From assembly GCF_000306235.2 (NCBI RefSeq), contig NZ_AKWZ02000012.1, forward strand, positions 1-64,000: a DNA stretch of 64,000 bases. Direction: 5' to 3'. This DNA is from Leptospira fainei serovar Hurstbridge str. BUT 6. Lineage in GTDB: Bacteria > Spirochaetota > Leptospiria > Leptospirales > Leptospiraceae. The notes beneath the pieces were generated by a model that saw only the letters and a program-made list of their open reading frames with translations, was not told the DNA's origin and ran no database searches. Below are positions 15,682-23,445 of the stretch, piece after piece; positions within the stretch are counted from its first letter, which is position 1; every line of letters starts with the position of its first letter. A program made the translations under genes and the position numbers.

Positions 15682-16791
15682 CTGGGATCTTACTCCGTAA
15701 GCAATCAACCTTCTCTCATCGATGAAACGAATTGGTGGGATTGGAAATGGCAAATCCGTCATCGCGTCAAGGACGAGAGCGGGTTATGCGAATATTTAGA
15801 GCTTACCGATTCGGAAAAAGAATCGCTGCGGGACTGTAGCGAACTTTTTTCATTTTCCGCGACTCCTTACTATTTGAAGCTTGCGGATCCATTGGATCCT
15901 CTCTGTCCCATACGTCTCCAAATCGTTCCTCGAAAGGAGGAACTGACTCCGCGAGTTTGGGACCGAATCGACCCGCTCGCAGAAGAATCGCACATGCCGG
16001 TAAGAGGAGTAACGCATCGGTATCCAGATCGAGCGCTTTGGTATCTTTCTCATGTATGTGCGGTTTACTGTCGTTTTTGCACTCGAAAAAGAAAAGTATC
16101 TCGTTCAATGGAAACTCCGAGTTCGGAGGACTGGCAGGAAGCGCTGAATTACTTCCGAACTCATACCGAAATCCGAGAAGTCATTCTTTCTGGCGGAGAT
16201 CCGCTAAATCTCTCCGATGCGAAACTCGATTACCTATTAGGTGAATTAAAATCGATTTCGCATATCAACCAAGTGAGAATTCATACTCGCTATCCTGTAA
16301 CTTTACCGATGCGAATTACGGAAGAACTTTGTTCGATCCTGCGTAAACATTTTCCGGTCTTCATAGTTACACATTTTAATCATTCCAAGGAACTTACTCC
16401 AACTGCAAGAGAAAGAATCGAACGTTTGATTAAGGAGGGCGCCGTTACGGTTCTGAACCAGGCGGTTCTTTTAAAAGACATTAACGATTCGGTCGAAGCG
16501 CTGACTAATTTATTTTACGGACTGACGTCCGCAGGAATCAAACCGTATTATCTGCATCATTGCGACGAGGTGTACGGCTCCTCGCACTTTCGAGTACCGA
16601 TTTCACGGGGAGTAGAATTGATGAAGTCTATCCGGGGAAGAATCAGCGGTCTCTGCATCCCTTTATATGTGGTCGATCTTACGGGCGGTGGAGGAAAAGT
16701 TCCGCTACCGACGGACTATTTGGAAGAAACGAAATCTTCTTCTTACGTATTTAGAAATTATCGGGGAGATCTGTATGAGATCGGTTATTAG
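15682..16791 (+). CDS. kamA: L-lysine 2,3-aminomutase / EF-P beta-lysylation enzyme family
   Basis: The radical-SAM, PLP-dependent enzyme has 369 residues if it starts at CTG 15682. Upstream of a TTG at 15874 the same frame codes for the typical family N terminus (NWWDWKWQI), and no ATG, GTG or TTG exists between the stop at 15655 and 15874. The CTG has an ideal AGGAG seven bases before it. The cluster-binding cysteines are Cys126, Cys130 and Cys133 (CAVYCRFC). The PLP lysine is Lys339 (GGGGKVP). The two substrate-binding aspartates, in HHCDEVYG and VVDLTGG, are present. Near efp, so it may act as EpmB; free lysine as substrate is equally possible. Confidence 0.88.
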   Translation: MGSYSVSNQPSLIDETNWWDWKWQIRHRVKDESGLCEYLELTDSEKESLRDCSELFSFSATPYYLKLADPLDPLCPIRLQIVPRKEELTPRVWDRIDPLAEESHMPVRGVTHRYPDRALWYLSHVCAVYCRFCTRKRKVSRSMETPSSEDWQEALNYFRTHTEIREVILSGGDPLNLSDAKLDYLLGELKSISHINQVRIHTRYPVTLPMRITEELCSILRKHFPVFIVTHFNHSKELTPTARERIERLIKEGAVTVLNQAVLLKDINDSVEALTNLFYGLTSAGIKPYYLHHCDEVYGSSHFRVPISRGVELMKSIRGRISGLCIPLYVVDLTGGGGKVPLPTDYLEETKSSSYVFRNYRGDLYEIGY

Positions 16792-17314
16792 TTTTTTGAC
16801 GATTCTCCTACTATGCTCAGGTTGTAAAACGCCTATGACCGAGGGAAAAGTTTCGGTCGCGGAAAATCCTTCGATGCTCCGTTTAAATTACGATATCGTT
16901 TACTCCACGCAGGGAAACGCAGTGTTATTGGACGCGGGTCGCTTGTTTGCTCGCGGACTTTATTACGACTGCAAGGTCGCCGACGTGAATTCCAACTTTG
17001 ACCGATTCCGCGCCTCCTCCTACACGGAAGATAATGCGAATGATTTTCGCCAACTTGTTCCGGAATCTGAGCAGGCAAAAATGAACGGGCGTCAGTTCCA
17101 GTATTTCCCCATGAAGGAAGATACCCGGTCCACGGTATTCTCGGGTTGCTTTCAAAAATCCTCTCCCGAACGCTGCTATGTGCGTTGGGAATGGCAGAGA
17201 GGCAATTTTATCATCGTCTTTGAGACTGAGGTCGAAAATAAAAAGAGCCTTACCACTCTGGAATTGGGCAAGGAATTCCATGATTTTGTAAGCCGTGGGA
17301 TTCGAGCCTTTTAA
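16775..17314 (+). CDS. putative lipoprotein
   Basis: The 179-residue product begins MRSVISFLTILLLCSGC, a signal peptide with a spirochaete-type lipobox ending at Cys18. The ATG at 16775 follows GGGGAG and overlaps the end of the aminomutase gene by 17 bp, so translation is probably coupled. The mature part has four or five cysteines and a long acidic/aromatic region (RCYVRWEWQRGNFIIVFETEV). No known domain was recognised. It is probably anchored in a membrane. Confidence 0.65.
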   Translation: MRSVISFLTILLLCSGCKTPMTEGKVSVAENPSMLRLNYDIVYSTQGNAVLLDAGRLFARGLYYDCKVADVNSNFDRFRASSYTEDNANDFRQLVPESEQAKMNGRQFQYFPMKEDTRSTVFSGCFQKSSPERCYVRWEWQRGNFIIVFETEVENKKSLTTLELGKEFHDFVSRGIRAF

Positions 17315-17672
17315 TCGAAGTTTATTTTTGTCATAATCAGAACGGGGATTTCGTTCCACTCGGTGGCTTGAGTTTAATGTGTAGGAACTTCGACACAGAA
17401 ATTTGTCGAAGTTCCTACACAATTTCCCGAAGATAAAACGATTTTCCCGCCAGTAAATCGTGAAATAGGCGCGTTTCCCCCCATGAATCGGTCCAGGCCA
17501 TCCTAATAATAACGACGGGTTCCCCAACTCCCGGTTTGACAATGCGTCTAATCGATGGGCGGATATTGAGATTTACGTTCTAGATTACTGCTAATTCGTA
17601 TTTTCTTGACCGAATCCGTTCCGGCAACTACCCTATCCGTGCAAGGGGTTTCGCCCCAGGATTCGAAGGAAA
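17315..17672. other. 358-bp spacer holding a long palindrome
   Basis: No gene is seen. The notable element is the 17-bp inverted repeat at 17379-17420, listed separately. Confidence 0.6.
17379..17420. repeat. 17-bp perfect inverted repeat
   Basis: GTGTAGGAACTTCGACA at 17379-17395 is exactly repeated in inverse at 17404-17420 with an 8-base gap. The perfect 17-bp stem would form a very stable hairpin in either strand's RNA. I recall similar GTAGGAAC-type palindromes as common interspersed elements in Leptospira genomes. It could also end transcription from the left, though there is no T run. Confidence 0.75.
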
Positions 17673-17879
17673 ATGTGGTTAAAATTAGGGGATACTGAGG
17701 TCATCAATTTGGACTTTATTTCCTCCATTAAAAAAAACGTGGCGGGTAACTCGATCGAGATTACTTATCACGACTTTAACCACGTTAAGTCCCTGCCCTT
17801 CGGAGATGCGGAAGCAAGGGACAAGGCTTACAAAGCGATTTTAGAGAATCTTTCTAGAATGCGGTTGTTTTTCGAATGA
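17673..17879 (+). CDS. small conserved hypothetical protein
   Basis: The 68-residue cytoplasmic product starts MWLKLGDTEVINLDFISSI and has an alternating beta pattern (NSIEITYHDFNHVKSLPF) followed by a helix, like a small PH-like or single-strand-sheet domain. It lies nine bases before the nucleotidyltransferase-like gene and probably shares its transcript. No function is known. Confidence 0.6.
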   Translation: MWLKLGDTEVINLDFISSIKKNVAGNSIEITYHDFNHVKSLPFGDAEARDKAYKAILENLSRMRLFFE

Positions 17880-17888
17880 GAAAAGGAC

Positions 17889-18644
17889 ATGGAAAGAATT
17901 AAGGAAAATCTCTCGAGTGTATCTTCGCTTAAGCCGTTCGAACTGATTTTCTACGGTTCGAGACAAAGGGGCGACGGAACCCCCATGTCCGACTTTAATT
18001 TCTTTCTATTGGCCGATCCGTCAGATCAATTAAAGAGCAATTTCATTCGTGAAATTAACCAAGCCTTAGAACCCTTACAATCCAGCGGGCCGGTAAATTT
18101 AGTTTCCGGAGATTGGGACAGTTTTCGATTAAGAATGAAATGTTTCGATCCGGGAGCCGTTCATCTATGCGAAATCGGAGAACCGTATTTCGGTTCCGAA
18201 TATTTTCCGATCATCAAGGAAGAATGGGATAAAATCAAAGTCGAACCCGCCGACGTCTTAAACGCCGGAAAATATTTACGCAAACGCTATCGATTCTTTA
18301 AAGGAATCGTTCCGAGAAATACGAAAGAGGACGTTCTACGTATGGAACGCTTATTGGCGATCTATTTGCAGAATTGGATGTTTCGTCATATCGACGATGT
18401 AAGCGTTTCCGAGATCGTAAATTCGGATATTCCTTCCCGTATAGGACAAATGTTTCGAATCCTGTATTCCAAGGAGGCGAAGGGAAACATCATCGAACTC
18501 ACCGATCTATATGATGAAATCGTAAAATTAAAAGCCGAGCTTAAGAGTCCTGACTCCGCTTTCTCAGCGGAACGATTCCAACAAATCAAGGAAACTCTTC
18601 GATTCGAAGAGAAAGAAATTCGTATCCTAAAATTGAATTATTAG
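17889..18644 (+). CDS. nucleotidyltransferase-fold protein with altered active site
   Basis: The 251-residue product has an N-terminal segment FYGSRQRGDGTPMSDFNFF (residues 22-40) that matches the GS-x-RG...SDxD signature of MNT-type nucleotidyltransferases, but the second metal-binding Asp is Asn. The helical C-terminal half (about 110-250) could be a substrate-binding or HEPN-like part. With one Asp lost it may be weakly active or a sensor. It forms a likely two-gene unit with the small gene at 17673. Confidence 0.6.
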   Translation: MERIKENLSSVSSLKPFELIFYGSRQRGDGTPMSDFNFFLLADPSDQLKSNFIREINQALEPLQSSGPVNLVSGDWDSFRLRMKCFDPGAVHLCEIGEPYFGSEYFPIIKEEWDKIKVEPADVLNAGKYLRKRYRFFKGIVPRNTKEDVLRMERLLAIYLQNWMFRHIDDVSVSEIVNSDIPSRIGQMFRILYSKEAKGNIIELTDLYDEIVKLKAELKSPDSAFSAERFQQIKETLRFEEKEIRILKLNY

Positions 18645-18645
18645 G

Positions 18646-18677
18646 AATGCCCGACCGAATTTCAGGCCGGACATTCT
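18646..18677. terminator. bidirectional terminator-like hairpin between convergent genes
   Basis: GAATGCCCGACC and GGCCGGACATTC enclose an 8-base loop; the stem has two mismatches. T-rich bases follow on the plus side (TTCTTT). It sits in the 37-bp gap between genes that face each other. Confidence 0.55.
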
Positions 18678-18681
18678 TTCT

Positions 18682-20265
18682 TTAGTTTCGAAGTTCTTTT
18701 AGAAGGGCGTTGCTTCCGATTACCGCGGTTGCCGCCGCAAGCCCGGCCATCATCGCTCCTGCAATTCCCGGAGATCCGGCATCGGCTCCAGTAAGAAAAA
18801 GTCCCGAAACGGGAGTTCGAACGTCGAACCAAGGGCATTTTTCCTTATCGTATCTTTCTGCTACGCAGGCAAGCCCGTAGATCGCGCCGTCAGGATGAGA
18901 TGTGAAATGTTCGTTCGTGATCGGAGTGGATAACTCGGAAAATTCCACTAGCTTAGAGAACCCTGGAAATTTGGATTCTATCGTGGATAAGATTCGATTC
19001 GTAATCTTCTCTTTTAGAATCTTATAATCCTCTCCTCGTTTTTTCCAAGGAAAAGATTTCCATTCCGCGAAATTTTCATAATCGGTAAAAGTAATCACGT
19101 CGGCAGTATGGCTTTTTGCCTCCGGATTCTTCAGACTCGGAAAGGAGACATACAAATTCGGAATTTCGCCCGATTCGTTAATCCAATCGTTCCTTTCGGA
19201 GAAATTCTTATCGTGATCGGAAGATGCGAAAATCCAGTAGTTCTCCCCCTTAAACCCCAACTTCGCAGGGCTATCGGAAAGTCCTAAATACAAACAAAGA
19301 CTCGTCGTCATCTTCTCCCGATCGTAAAAATCCTTCAGTTTTTTACGAAACGAAATAGGAAACGATTCGGGAATCAGCTTCGTGTAAGTCGGATATGCAC
19401 CGGCGCAGGAAATGATTACGGGCGCAAAAAAATCCCGTTCCTGGCCTTCGCCTCGTAACGCTTTCGTCTTCACTCCAATAGCTTTACCGTCTTGAATCAG
19501 AATTTCCCGAACTTCCACCGAGGACAAGACGTCTCCGCCGCCTGCCTTTACGATCGGCTCGATCGCATCGAAAATTTTTCCTGCGCCGCCGACGGGATAA
19601 TATCCACCGTTAATATAATGTTGCACTAAAGAAGCATGCATCGCGAACGCTACCTTCGAAGGAGGCAATCCATGATCTCCCCATTGGGCCGCTAAAATTC
19701 CCTTCAATTCTTCGCTTTTGAAATTCGCGTCAAAATACTCTTTCAGCGTCGTGATCGTCGGGTCTCCTAATAACTCGGAGAAGGATTCCAAAGGTGGAGG
19801 AGCCAATCTAAGCATCAGTGATTTGCCGAATAATGCGGAGGTTTTCTTGATATCCTTCAGATAACGCTCGATCGCTTCCTGCTCTTCCGGAAATTGCCGG
19901 ATCAAGTCGGTTTTGAATTTTTCCGGATCCCCGTAAATATCGAAGGTTCCTGAAGGAAACATCAATCTTTCAAACGGCTCATACATCCGATTCCAGCGAA
20001 CGGCTTTTCCGGTAATCTTATCCGAAAGCTTTCTACATAGACCTTCTTCGTGCATATCCCCTACGTAATGGATTCCTACGTCCCAATGGTATTTTCCCTG
20101 CTTCCTCTGGAATTCGTGGGTAAACCCTCCCGGCTGAAAATGCTTTTCTAAAATTAGCACTTTCTTACCCGCAAACTGAGTCAAAAGACTCGCCGCCGTT
20201 AAGCTTCCCATTCCGGAGCCTATAAAAATAACGTCATACCGGTTATCCGAATTTTCGATTTCCAT
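18682..20265 (-). CDS. second phytoene desaturase/retinol saturase-like FAD oxidoreductase
   Basis: About 527 residues from ATG 20265, which has GAGAGGG upstream; a TTG two codons earlier is the other choice. It shares motif after motif with the protein at 7567: FIGSGMGSLTAASLL, LILEKHFQPGGFTHEF, WDVGIHYVGDM, AQWGDHGLPP and LTGADAGSPGIAGAMM. Both belong to the CrtI/RetSat superfamily, acting on polyene or unsaturated lipid substrates with FAD. It diverges from a TetR regulator that probably controls it, and borders the fatty-acid modification operon at 21014-26840. Confidence 0.8.
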   Translation of the reverse strand: MEIENSDNRYDVIFIGSGMGSLTAASLLTQFAGKKVLILEKHFQPGGFTHEFQRKQGKYHWDVGIHYVGDMHEEGLCRKLSDKITGKAVRWNRMYEPFERLMFPSGTFDIYGDPEKFKTDLIRQFPEEQEAIERYLKDIKKTSALFGKSLMLRLAPPPLESFSELLGDPTITTLKEYFDANFKSEELKGILAAQWGDHGLPPSKVAFAMHASLVQHYINGGYYPVGGAGKIFDAIEPIVKAGGGDVLSSVEVREILIQDGKAIGVKTKALRGEGQERDFFAPVIISCAGAYPTYTKLIPESFPISFRKKLKDFYDREKMTTSLCLYLGLSDSPAKLGFKGENYWIFASSDHDKNFSERNDWINESGEIPNLYVSFPSLKNPEAKSHTADVITFTDYENFAEWKSFPWKKRGEDYKILKEKITNRILSTIESKFPGFSKLVEFSELSTPITNEHFTSHPDGAIYGLACVAERYDKEKCPWFDVRTPVSGLFLTGADAGSPGIAGAMMAGLAAATAVIGSNALLKELRN

Positions 20266-20290
20266 TGACAAAACCCTCTCGTTCCTTAAT

Positions 20291-20342
20291 GTTAACAGTG
20301 ATTACATTGAGGAACAAATGTAATACTCGTTAACAATGTAAT
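20291..20342. promoter_or_regulatory. TetR operator candidate in divergent promoter region
   Basis: The 87-bp gap between the oxidoreductase and tetR genes holds ATTACATT at 20301-20308, its inverse AATGTAAT at 20317-20324, and a further AATGTAAT at 20335-20342. GTTAACA stands before the first (20291-20297) and the last (20329-20335). Such symmetric repeats in a divergent gap are the usual TetR-family target and would let the regulator control both genes. Confidence 0.65.
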
Positions 20343-20352
20343 AGATGTCAAC

Positions 20353-20973
20353 ATGAAAAACGCTCCCGACAAAAATTCCTATCATCACGGCGACCTAAAA
20401 CGGGCTCTTCTGGACGCTTCGATACGCATCCTAAAAGAGGAAGGCTATAAGGCACTCAGTCTCAGAAAAGCTGCAATGCTCGCAGGAGTCAGCCAATCCG
20501 CTCCTTATAGACATTATAACGATCTTGAATCCCTTTATGCGGATATCGCGGAAGAAGGTTTTAAATTACTTTCGGAACGTCAGAGAAAAATTCAGTCGAA
20601 ATACCGAACGAATCCACTTTTGCTTTTTCGGGAGGCGGGAGTTTCCTATGTAGAATTTGCTCTGGAGCACCAGGATTTGTTTAGAATCATGTACGGAAAT
20701 CAAATCGAAAGTCATTTGAAATACGAATCTCTCGTTAGGATGGAGGACGATTCCTTTCGGATCATCGTCGAGATCATCCAAGCTTGCGAAACCGCCGGAA
20801 TCATCAAAACTCCTAGCATAGAAAAATCCGCCATAGCGGCTTGGACGATGGTACATGGAATCGCCGTACTTTTATCGGGAAAACAAGTCATGTTTCGCTC
20901 GGTCGAATTACGTAAAGCGAGAAAGATAACGAAAGATTTGATTTTATTCCTGTACACGGGTATGAAAGCCTAA
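20353..20973 (+). CDS. TetR/AcrR family transcriptional regulator
   Basis: The 206-residue product has an N-terminal HTH (ALLDASIRILKEEGYKALSLRKAAMLAGVSQSAPYRHY, residues 18-52 or so) with the typical YRHY end, and a C-terminal ligand-binding domain resembling the WHG group (AAWTMVHGIAVLL near 155-168). WHG-type regulators often sense lipid-like or hydrophobic compounds. Divergent from the FAD oxidoreductase with a repeat-rich gap, so autorepression and control of that gene are likely. Confidence 0.85.
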   Translation: MKNAPDKNSYHHGDLKRALLDASIRILKEEGYKALSLRKAAMLAGVSQSAPYRHYNDLESLYADIAEEGFKLLSERQRKIQSKYRTNPLLLFREAGVSYVEFALEHQDLFRIMYGNQIESHLKYESLVRMEDDSFRIIVEIIQACETAGIIKTPSIEKSAIAAWTMVHGIAVLLSGKQVMFRSVELRKARKITKDLILFLYTGMKA

Positions 20974-21013
20974 CCGCAATCGAACGGGAATCCGATAAAG
21001 CGGTTCCGTAAAA

Positions 21014-22045
21014 TTAAGCTTTCTTAAACAGATAGTGGGAGACAATCCATTCCTCGCCTTTTCGATACTTCCATAATTCGGCGCAAGCCATAAAGAATAC
21101 CTTCCAGTAAACGAACCATTTGACGGCCTGGCCCGAGCCGTACGTATCTCCCAAAATACGCAATATCTTGTTCCGATGCGCATACATATTGGATAACCAT
21201 GCTTCCGAAGTAAGTCCGTAATGAGTTCCGTTAACGACCCACTGATCCTCCAATAAGAAATCCTTTTGAAAATGCAAGAGCAGATTATGGGAAGGCATTT
21301 GGCCGCCCGTGAAGAAATATTTCGCCATCCAATCGGTCTCATCCACCACCTCGAACGGATATGCGTAGTCCTTGTGGGTGAATATATGCACGAAGAATAA
21401 TCCGTTAGGTTTCAAAAATCCGGCCAATCTTTCGAACAAGGCTTCATAGTTTTTCATATGTTCGAGCATTTCGATGGAAAGAATTCGATCGAACATTATG
21501 GAAGTCTTAAATACGTTCATATCCATAGTCAAAATCGTTAGATTTCTTAATCCCTTCTTTTTAGCCTCTCCTTCGATGAAGATCTTTTGACTTCTGGAAT
21601 TGGAAACTCCTGTGACTTTACATTTAGGATATTTTTCGGCTATATAAAGAGAGAGTGATCCCCATCCACAACCTAAATCCAGGACGCTCATTCCGTCGGA
21701 CAAATCAGCCCGATCGCAGGTTAACTGAAGCATCGTCCGTTCCGATTCGTCGATTCCTACCGCTGGGGAAACCCAATATCCCGAACTGTATTTCATGTAC
21801 TTCCCCATAACCAACTTGAAAAATTCGGCAGGGACCTCATAATGCTGTTCGTTAGCTGCGATCGTATGAACCGCTATCGGAGAAGCTTTCAGAGTCCGAA
21901 TATATTCCATTAGATGCTCTTGGTTCTTTTCGAAACTCCCTCGATTCTCCTGCCGCAATCGTAATCGCAAAAGTTGACGTATTCGCAGGCGAATCAACCA
22001 GTCCGGAAATACGTCTCTCTCCATTAAACTATATAGGAAGTTCAT
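21014..22045 (-). CDS. cyclopropane-fatty-acid-synthase family methyltransferase (second copy)
   Basis: The 343-residue SAM-dependent methyltransferase has VLDLGCGWGSLSLYIAEKYP (motif I, about 120-138) and ANEQHYEVPAEFFKLVMG, the CFA-type lead-in. It lacks the long N-terminal domain of E. coli Cfa and resembles the shorter homologues that methylate unsaturated acyl chains. It differs strongly from the copy at 23442-24740, so the two probably do different steps. It is the last gene of the operon, 87 bp after DUF1295. AAGGA precedes the ATG. Confidence 0.8.
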   Translation of the reverse strand: MNFLYSLMERDVFPDWLIRLRIRQLLRLRLRQENRGSFEKNQEHLMEYIRTLKASPIAVHTIAANEQHYEVPAEFFKLVMGKYMKYSSGYWVSPAVGIDESERTMLQLTCDRADLSDGMSVLDLGCGWGSLSLYIAEKYPKCKVTGVSNSRSQKIFIEGEAKKKGLRNLTILTMDMNVFKTSIMFDRILSIEMLEHMKNYEALFERLAGFLKPNGLFFVHIFTHKDYAYPFEVVDETDWMAKYFFTGGQMPSHNLLLHFQKDFLLEDQWVVNGTHYGLTSEAWLSNMYAHRNKILRILGDTYGSGQAVKWFVYWKVFFMACAELWKYRKGEEWIVSHYLFKKA

Positions 22046-22132
22046 TCGCTAATTCCTTCTTCATATAATGATGACCTAATGATTTGCACGGGTCCCGTAC
22101 AAAATCAGTCGAACCTCTACGTGAACCGATTT

Positions 22133-22924
22133 TTATTTTTTAGGAAACCAGGGGAAGAACGAGCTGGTTTTTTCCTGATATTCGCGGTAGGCGTCTCCCT
22201 TGGATTTCAATTGCCCTTCTTCGTTTAACGGAATACCTGTGACTTGAGTCAGTAACAGGAACATAACTATAGGAGATAATAAACCGATCCATCCCCAGGG
22301 AGACGCTAAAGAAACTAACCCGAAAGAAACCCAAACCAACCATTCGAAAAAATAATTGGGATGTCTGCTGAACTTCCACAGTCCCGCGTCGCAGACTTTT
22401 CCTCGGTTTAAAGGGTCTAGCTTGAAGTCGGCCAATTGGGAATCGGCAATCGATTCTCCCAATACGCTAACGGCAAAAAAAACTAAGCCGAAAATTTCCA
22501 AAGGATGAATTATCATAGAGGCGTTCAATGCCGGGAAAATAAAAGGAAGACTGAGAGCGATCCCCAGGATTCCTTGAAATTGAAAAACGTTGGTAAAAAA
22601 TTTCCGATCGACTTTCTCTCCGTATTCCGTTCGAAAAGCCGTATATCTAGGATCTTCATGGCCGGTAAGAACACGAGTCACTAATATGAAATAAGAGAGC
22701 CTCCAGCCCCATACGGTAGCCATGAACGCAAAAATCGCCTTGCGGACCGGATACCCGTCTCCAAGTATAAAATAGATAATTGCGGCAGTCGAAATGCAAA
22801 GTCCCCAACCCATATCGACGATCGAATAATTATGAAATATCTTACCTAAGAGCCAAAGAACGCTCATCAGTGCAAACACGACCGCCCAAGCTGTGAAGAT
22901 TAAGAATAAAGCGTTTTCGTACAC
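22133..22924 (-). CDS. DUF1295 membrane protein (steroid 5-alpha-reductase-like)
   Basis: About 263 residues from GTG 22924, which has AGGAG six bases before it; a TTG at 22945 is less good. Six or seven membrane helices are present. GLWKFSRHPNYFFEWLVWVSFGL and the C-terminal YREYQEKTSSFFPWFPK are hallmarks of the DUF1295/ICMT-like reductase fold. Such proteins occur beside CFA and DUF1365 genes in many bacteria. It probably reduces or modifies an acyl chain in the membrane. The exact reaction is not known to me. Confidence 0.82.
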   Translation of the reverse strand: MYENALFLIFTAWAVVFALMSVLWLLGKIFHNYSIVDMGWGLCISTAAIIYFILGDGYPVRKAIFAFMATVWGWRLSYFILVTRVLTGHEDPRYTAFRTEYGEKVDRKFFTNVFQFQGILGIALSLPFIFPALNASMIIHPLEIFGLVFFAVSVLGESIADSQLADFKLDPLNRGKVCDAGLWKFSRHPNYFFEWLVWVSFGLVSLASPWGWIGLLSPIVMFLLLTQVTGIPLNEEGQLKSKGDAYREYQEKTSSFFPWFPKK

Positions 22925-22941
22925 AAAATTCTCCTGCCTAT

Positions 22942-23445
22942 TCAACTTTTCGCGGATTCTTTACGAACAAGCTGATTGATTTTTTTTACGATCGGTAAAA
23001 GAACGAAATACGAAGCGATAGCGAGTAGAGGAACTATGGAACCCCAACCGACTACGGCATAGATCGCGGAATTGGAGAGACCTTCCCAGAGTTGAGAAGC
23101 GTCGCCGTCCACAAATCGATAAGCCCAGCCTAAATCCAATTCCTTACCGGAAATTCGAGCTCCCAATTCAAGAAATGGAATTAAGAAAAGTATCTGGAAA
23201 GGATACATTAAATAATTTGCAATCTGAACCGAAACCGGGTTGAGCCTTAAAAGAAAACCTAATAAAGCACAAAGGGCCATAGTCGTTCCGATCAAAGGAA
23301 ATACGCCGATTCCGGCTCCCAACGCCAAGGATAAGGCTATTTTTTCGGGAGTCGTTCCCGTTTTGAGTTCTTTTACGATGACATCCTTCGTTTTTTGTAC
23401 GATGGACGTCTTTTTTTTAGATTGTGGAAATTCGGATGCAGTCAC
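22942..23445 (-). CDS. DUF2062 membrane protein
   Basis: The 167-residue product has three membrane segments and the DUF2062 pattern: GTTPEKIALSLALGAGIGVFPLIGTTMALC and NPVSVQIANYLMYPFQILFLIPFLELG. The function of the family is unknown. It starts at GTG within a GTGA that also ends the CFA-like gene upstream, so translation is coupled. The neighbours suggest a part in lipid modification. Confidence 0.78.
   Translation of the reverse strand: MTASEFPQSKKKTSIVQKTKDVIVKELKTGTTPEKIALSLALGAGIGVFPLIGTTMALCALLGFLLRLNPVSVQIANYLMYPFQILFLIPFLELGARISGKELDLGWAYRFVDGDASQLWEGLSNSAIYAVVGWGSIVPLLAIASYFVLLPIVKKINQLVRKESAKS

Noticed and set aside
15463..15762. 99-residue minus-strand frame
   Set aside because: It is opposite the terminator at 15589-15618 and the N-terminal coding part of the aminomutase gene.
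16925..17542. 205-residue minus-strand frame
   Set aside because: It is the shadow of the lipoprotein gene, whose signal peptide and ribosome binding site are convincing.
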